The position numbers and the translations under genes are program-made. A DNA stretch of 9,430 nt from Kiloniellaceae bacterium (GTDB taxonomy: Bacteria; Pseudomonadota; Alphaproteobacteria; Kiloniellales; Kiloniellaceae). The stretch spans positions 1-9,430 of the forward strand of contig JANQKX010000566.1 in NCBI GenBank assembly GCA_028280915.1, read 5' to 3'. The notes beneath the pieces were generated by a model. The model was not told the DNA's origin, made no database searches, and saw only the letters and a list, made by a program, of their open reading frames with translations. Positions 6,461-9,430 of this stretch are shown piece after piece. How positions within the stretch are numbered: the stretch's first letter is position 1; each line of letters begins with the position of its first letter.

Positions 6461-7246
6461 TTAGCGGCCCTTGAATACCGGCGGCCGCTTTTCGGCAAAG
6501 GCGGCACAGCCTTCCGCGAAATCCCGCTGGCCGTAACACGCCAAGGCTTCCTGGCCTAAAACGGAGAAGTCGACCGGTGATTCAGACAAGAGCCGCAGCG
6601 CCTTTTTGTGCCACCGGGCGGCCAGCGGCGCCCCGGCGGCGATTTCCTCCGCCAGGGCGCGCGCGGTTTGATCGACGCTTTCCAGCGGGCAGGTCCGGTG
6701 TAAAAAGCCCCGCCGGAGAGCTTCTTCGGCACCCATGGCGCGGCCGCTCAACAGCAGATCCATGCACAGGTTCAGGCCCAAGGTCCGATGCATGGCGGCC
6801 AGATCCTCGATCTCCGCATACATGTTCAGCTTTTTGATGGGAATGCTGAAGGCCGCGTTGTCACTGGCCACGCGCAGGTCACAGAGGGTGGCCAACTGCA
6901 GCCCGCCGCCCGCGCAAACGCCCTTGATGGCCGCCACGATGGGATGGGGACAGGCCGCCATGGCGTCCGCCGCGGCCCGCCCGATCCGGGTTTCGGCGAC
7001 CTGTTTTTCCGGCTGGCCCATGGCGGCGTTGAACTCGCCGATGTCGCTGCCGACGCAAAAGGCGCGGTCGCCTGCCGCGCGCAGCAGCACGCAACGAACC
7101 GCCGTATCCCCAGCGGCATCACGGAAAATCTCGCCGAAGCGGGCATACATGGCGTTGGTGAAGGCATTGAGCTTGGCGGGCCGGTTGATGGTCACGACCA
7201 GCAAGGGCCCGCGCTGTTCGGCGGTGAGAAGTTCAGTGGCGCTCAT
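6461..7246 (-). CDS. Enoyl-CoA hydratase/isomerase (crotonase) family protein with atypical active site
   Basis: A 261-residue crotonase-fold protein. The first oxyanion-hole block is AFCVGSDIGEF (62-72) and the second is KGVCAGGGLQL (108-118), both of which polarise an acyl-CoA thioester. The helical C-terminal part (SGRAMGAEEALRRGFLHR) and full length are normal. Aligned by eye with rat mitochondrial enoyl-CoA hydratase, the position of catalytic Glu144 (GGGCEL) is Q117 and that of Glu164 (QPE) is I137. Both general acid/base glutamates are therefore absent, while the CoA-binding and oxyanion parts remain. Plain hydratase activity is doubtful; another crotonase-type reaction, possibly using E145 or E147, is conceivable. 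Its ATG overlaps the regulator's stop (ATGA at 7243-7246), so translation is probably coupled, and the CoA-transferase follows after 20 bp. Family very sure; reaction unknown. Confidence 0.92.
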   Translation of the reverse strand: MSATELLTAEQRGPLLVVTINRPAKLNAFTNAMYARFGEIFRDAAGDTAVRCVLLRAAGDRAFCVGSDIGEFNAAMGQPEKQVAETRIGRAAADAMAACPHPIVAAIKGVCAGGGLQLATLCDLRVASDNAAFSIPIKKLNMYAEIEDLAAMHRTLGLNLCMDLLLSGRAMGAEEALRRGFLHRTCPLESVDQTARALAEEIAAGAPLAARWHKKALRLLSESPVDFSVLGQEALACYGQRDFAEGCAAFAEKRPPVFKGR

Positions 7247-7968
7247 TGGCCGCCCGCCGATACCATTTTGGGCTTGGGCTTGGCCTGGACCTTGGCCGGG
7301 GCGGGCAGTTCCAGGTCGCGCACATCGTCGTCCAGGCTTTTCATGCAGAGTTCAAAGGCCAGCTGCGCGGCCCGCGGCCCGTCCCCGGCACAGATGGCGT
7401 CCGCCAGGGGCTGGTGCCAATGAACCAGATTGATGCGCGCCGGCGTCCGGGATTCGGACACCGCATAGACCCAGCGGATCTTTGTCGCGATGGTCTCGTA
7501 GTGCTGCACGATCAGGCGGTTGCCGCAGCGCTCCACGATGAGGCGGTGGAAGGCCAAATCGGCGTCGCAGCGCAGCTTGGCGGATTGCTTTTGTTCCGCC
7601 TTTTCCAAGGTTTCCTCGGCCTTGCGGACGGCGGCCACATCCTCCTCGCGAATGCCCTCGGCCAGGATGCGGGCGGCCGCACTCTCCAAGGCGGCCCGCA
7701 TACCGTAGATATCCCAAAGCAGCCGTTCATCCAGTTCGGCAACGCTCCAGGCGCTGTAGCGCCGACATTCCACCAGCCCTTCCCCCTGAAGCGCCGCGAG
7801 AGAGGCGCGGATGGTGCTCTTACTGGCGCCGATCTCCTCGGCCAGGACGCTTTCCACCAGCCGCGCACCCGGCCGCAAGTCGCCGGAGACAATAGCCTCC
7901 CGCAGTTGATCGCAGGCCAAATCGGCCACGCTTTTCTTGATGATTTTCAGGCTTGCCCGGGCGGCCAT
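7243..7968 (-). CDS. GntR-family transcriptional regulator, FadR/FCD subfamily
   Basis: A 241-residue DNA-binding regulator. The winged helix-turn-helix covers about residues 14-75 (DQLREAIVSGDLRPGARL, then VLAEEIGASKSTIRASLAAL). A helical FCD ligand-binding domain covers about 82-215. Of its usual metal ligands, D137 and H141 (DLAFH) and H185 are visible, but the last expected His near 208 is not (FELCMKS). A Lys/Pro/Ala tail (222-236) extends past the domain. Such regulators bind palindromes and are usually released by a carboxylate or its CoA ester. An in-frame ATG at 8016 would add 16 residues but lacks a Shine-Dalgarno and falls within a 26-bp palindrome. The ATG at 7968 has the purine run AAGAAAGAGAAAG before it and is preferred. 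It heads the operon with the crotonase and CoA-transferase genes, and is divergent from the SDR and hydrolase genes, which it likely also controls. Confidence 0.88.
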   Translation of the reverse strand: MAARASLKIIKKSVADLACDQLREAIVSGDLRPGARLVESVLAEEIGASKSTIRASLAALQGEGLVECRRYSAWSVAELDERLLWDIYGMRAALESAAARILAEGIREEDVAAVRKAEETLEKAEQKQSAKLRCDADLAFHRLIVERCGNRLIVQHYETIATKIRWVYAVSESRTPARINLVHWHQPLADAICAGDGPRAAQLAFELCMKSLDDDVRDLELPAPAKVQAKPKPKMVSAGGQ

Positions 7969-7991
7969 GGCTTTCTCTTTCTTCAATCCGC

Positions 7992-8019
7992 TTGACGGAG
8001 ACTGTGCCTTAGTCATAAA
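7992..8019 (+). promoter_or_regulatory. Candidate promoter of the SDR-hydrolase operon
   Basis: TTGACG (7992-7997) matches the -35 consensus at five of six positions. CATAAA (8014-8019), 16 bp downstream, is a moderate -10. The start of transcription would fall near 8026, inside the palindrome at 8015-8040 and about 28 bp before the SDR ATG. This arrangement would let a bound regulator block it. It is consistent with the shorter GntR start at 7968. Assigned by eye only. Confidence 0.35.
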
Positions 8020-8040
8020 TAATCGTCAATGATTAATTAT
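8015..8040. promoter_or_regulatory. Candidate operator: 26-bp near-perfect palindrome between divergent operons
   Basis: The arms ATAAATAATC (8015-8024) and GATTAATTAT (8031-8040) pair at nine of ten positions around a 6-bp centre (GTCAAT). It is an AT-rich island in GC-rich DNA and lies in the only intergenic gap of the cluster, between the GntR regulator and the SDR gene. Divergent placement, size and symmetry fit the binding site of a dimeric GntR/FCD regulator, although it does not read as the textbook FadR-type TNGTNNNACNA core. Binding is inferred. Confidence 0.55.
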
Positions 8041-8053
8041 CGGGAATTGAGCA

Positions 8054-8800
8054 ATGCACTGCATCGTCATTGGGGCCGGCCCGGGATTGGGCGAAGCCCT
8101 TGCCAGGCGCTTCGGCGCGGAAGGGCACCACATCGGCCTGGTGGCACGGGATGGGGAAAAGCTGAAGGGAATGGCAGAACGCCTGAGCGCCCGGGGCATC
8201 GTCACGGCGGCGTGCCCGGCCGACGGGGCTGACGACCGGGCCGTGGCACGGGCGATCGGTGACCTGGAGCGGGCCAACGGCCCCTGCACCACCTTGATCT
8301 ATAACGCCGCCGTGCTGAAAGAAGCCAAGCCTCTTGATCTCTCCCCCGCGCGGCTGCGGGCCGAAATGGACGTCAATCTGACCGGCGCCCTGGTCGCCGC
8401 CCAGACCGTCGCGCCGGGCTTGGTGAAAAGAGGCGCCGGGGCCATTCTGTTCACCGGCGGCGGCCTGGCGCTCGAGCCCTTTCCCGAATGGACCTCTCTG
8501 GCGCTGGGCAAGGCGGCCCTGCGCAGCCTCGCCTTCTGCCTTAACAAAGAGCTGGTGCCCCAGGGGGTCCATGTGGCGGTGGTCGCTATTTGCGGGATCA
8601 TCGAAGCCGGCACGCCCTTCGATCCGGACCGCATCGCCGATGCCTATTGGCGCCTGGCCAATACCACCCCCTCGGCCGACGAGCGGGAATTCATCTTTCA
8701 GCCCGACGGGAGCGATCCCTTCTACAATGACCCGGACCGCCGACATGGAGAGGTAAGCATCACGCCGGCCCATGCCAGGCCAAAGGGCCTAAAGCCATGA
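8054..8800 (+). CDS. Atypical short-chain dehydrogenase/reductase lacking the YxxxK tyrosine
   Basis: A 248-residue Rossmann-fold SDR. The nucleotide-binding glycine motif is GAGPGLG (7-13), and R32 in LVARD follows strand beta-2, hinting at NADP. YNAAV (83-87) stands in for the NNAG motif, and N108 is in DVNLTG. In the active-site region, the strand usually ending in Ser reads ILFTGGG (131-137). The helix reads TSLALGKAAL, so K153 is present but the position four residues before it is L149, not Tyr. Classical oxidoreductase chemistry is therefore uncertain; related SDR-like proteins with this LxxxK pattern exist as a recognisable group. The C-terminal 50 residues include an FIFQPDGSDPFYNDP stretch. 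GGGA about 9 bp upstream serves as ribosome binding site. The stop overlaps the hydrolase start (ATGA at 8797-8800), indicating a coupled operon. Fold very sure; reaction unknown. Confidence 0.9.
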   Translation: MHCIVIGAGPGLGEALARRFGAEGHHIGLVARDGEKLKGMAERLSARGIVTAACPADGADDRAVARAIGDLERANGPCTTLIYNAAVLKEAKPLDLSPARLRAEMDVNLTGALVAAQTVAPGLVKRGAGAILFTGGGLALEPFPEWTSLALGKAALRSLAFCLNKELVPQGVHVAVVAICGIIEAGTPFDPDRIADAYWRLANTTPSADEREFIFQPDGSDPFYNDPDRRHGEVSITPAHARPKGLKP

Positions 8801-9430
8801 CCCAACGGGTGACCTGCAGCGACGGGGTGACCCTCTTCGCGACCGCGGAGGGTCCCGAAGACGTCCCCGCTTTGCTCTTCGCCCATGAATTCGGCGGCGA
8901 TTGGCGCACCTGGGACGATCAGGTCGCGGCCTTCAAGCACCGCTTTCGCTGTATTCGCTTTTGTGCGCGGGGGTTTTTACCCTCCCAGGTGCCGGGAGAT
9001 TTGGCGCTCTATGGCCAATCCCGCGCCATCGATGATTTGCTGGCGGTCGCCGATCATTTTGAGCTGGGACGGTTTCACCTGGTCGGCTGCTCCATGGGCA
9101 GTTTCACCGCGCTGCAGTGTGCCCTGGGCCGATCAGAGCGGGTTTTGTCTCTCACCTTGGTCGGGTGCAGCAGCGGACCGGAGGATGGTGCGGAACGGGA
9201 AAGCTACCGCCAAGACCTGCGGCGGGAGATCGACCTGCTGGAAAGCAAACAAGGGGCCGGCGCCGTGCAGTGGTTCGCCGATGACCCGGCCTATCAAAGA
9301 ATGGCCAGCAAGCGGCCGGCGTCGTGGCGTTCCTACCTGGCCCGGTTGGAAAATCAATCGGTCACCGGCGCCTTATTGACGCTGAGATCGGTACACTGGA
9401 ACCGGCTCTCCCTTTTCGAGCAGAAGGATC
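8797..9430 (+). CDS. Alpha/beta-hydrolase fold protein (partial, runs off the window)
   Basis: The frame from ATG 8797 is open for 211 codons to the window edge, so the C-terminus is not seen. It is an alpha/beta hydrolase. The oxyanion region is HEFGGD (30-35), where HG is usual. CARGFLPS lies at 56-63, and the nucleophile elbow is GCSMG (97-101), making S99 the expected nucleophile. The catalytic Asp and His would lie further on: the Asp probably before the window end and the His beyond it; neither can be assigned with confidence. Family members hydrolyse esters, lactones, thioesters or C-C bonds. It starts within the SDR stop codon (ATGA overlap at 8797-8800), with AGGG about 10 bp upstream inside the SDR gene. 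The two are certainly co-transcribed and divergent from the GntR/crotonase/CoA-transferase operon. Shorter frames in this region are shadows. Confidence 0.88.
   Translation, partial: MTQRVTCSDGVTLFATAEGPEDVPALLFAHEFGGDWRTWDDQVAAFKHRFRCIRFCARGFLPSQVPGDLALYGQSRAIDDLLAVADHFELGRFHLVGCSMGSFTALQCALGRSERVLSLTLVGCSSGPEDGAERESYRQDLRREIDLLESKQGAGAVQWFADDPAYQRMASKRPASWRSYLARLENQSVTGALLTLRSVHWNRLSLFEQKD

Noticed and set aside
7246..7995. 249-codon open frame on the + strand
   Set aside because: Antisense to the GntR regulator, which has a clear winged-helix and FCD domain.
8885..9379. 164-codon open frame on the + strand
   Set aside because: Out of frame with the alpha/beta hydrolase, whose frame from 8797 contains the GCSMG elbow and is open to the window end.

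Overview
The window is GC-rich, densely packed bacterial chromosome. The protein types suggest an alphaproteobacterium, probably of the Rhodospirillales kind: a FliK-like protein of the form seen in that group, a DUF3179 membrane protein, and CoA-dependent catabolic genes under an FCD-type GntR regulator. This placement is inferred from protein character only. No rRNA, tRNA, CRISPR array, transposase or phage gene was seen.

Layout. (a) 1-2558, + strand: the tail of an unrecognised upstream gene, a MinD/FlhG-like ATPase and a long Pro/Gly/Gln-rich FliK-like protein. This looks like the end of a flagellar or motility operon. (b) 2555-2983, - strand: a small zinc-binding GFA-family protein that overlaps the FliK-like gene tail to tail by 4 bp. 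(c) 3135-5277, + strand: a class I SAM methyltransferase and a membrane-anchored DUF3179 protein, separated by a 133-bp leader rich in inverted repeats. (d) 5286-7968, - strand: an operon transcribed in the order GntR/FCD regulator, crotonase-fold protein, family III CoA-transferase. (e) 8054-9430, + strand: divergent from (d), an atypical short-chain dehydrogenase and an alpha/beta hydrolase that runs off the window end.

Blocks (d) and (e) share a short control region with a near-perfect 26-bp palindrome (8015-8040), a good candidate operator for the GntR protein. Together they look like a regulated cluster for an unidentified carboxylic acid or its CoA ester: the transferase would load CoA, and the crotonase, SDR and hydrolase would modify or cleave the product. 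Two enzymes lack textbook catalytic residues. The crotonase has Gln and Ile where hydratases carry two Glu, and the SDR has Leu where Tyr of YxxxK is expected. The chemistry is therefore probably not plain beta-oxidation. This is the part of the window most likely to hold undescribed biochemistry; the rest is mostly recognisable.
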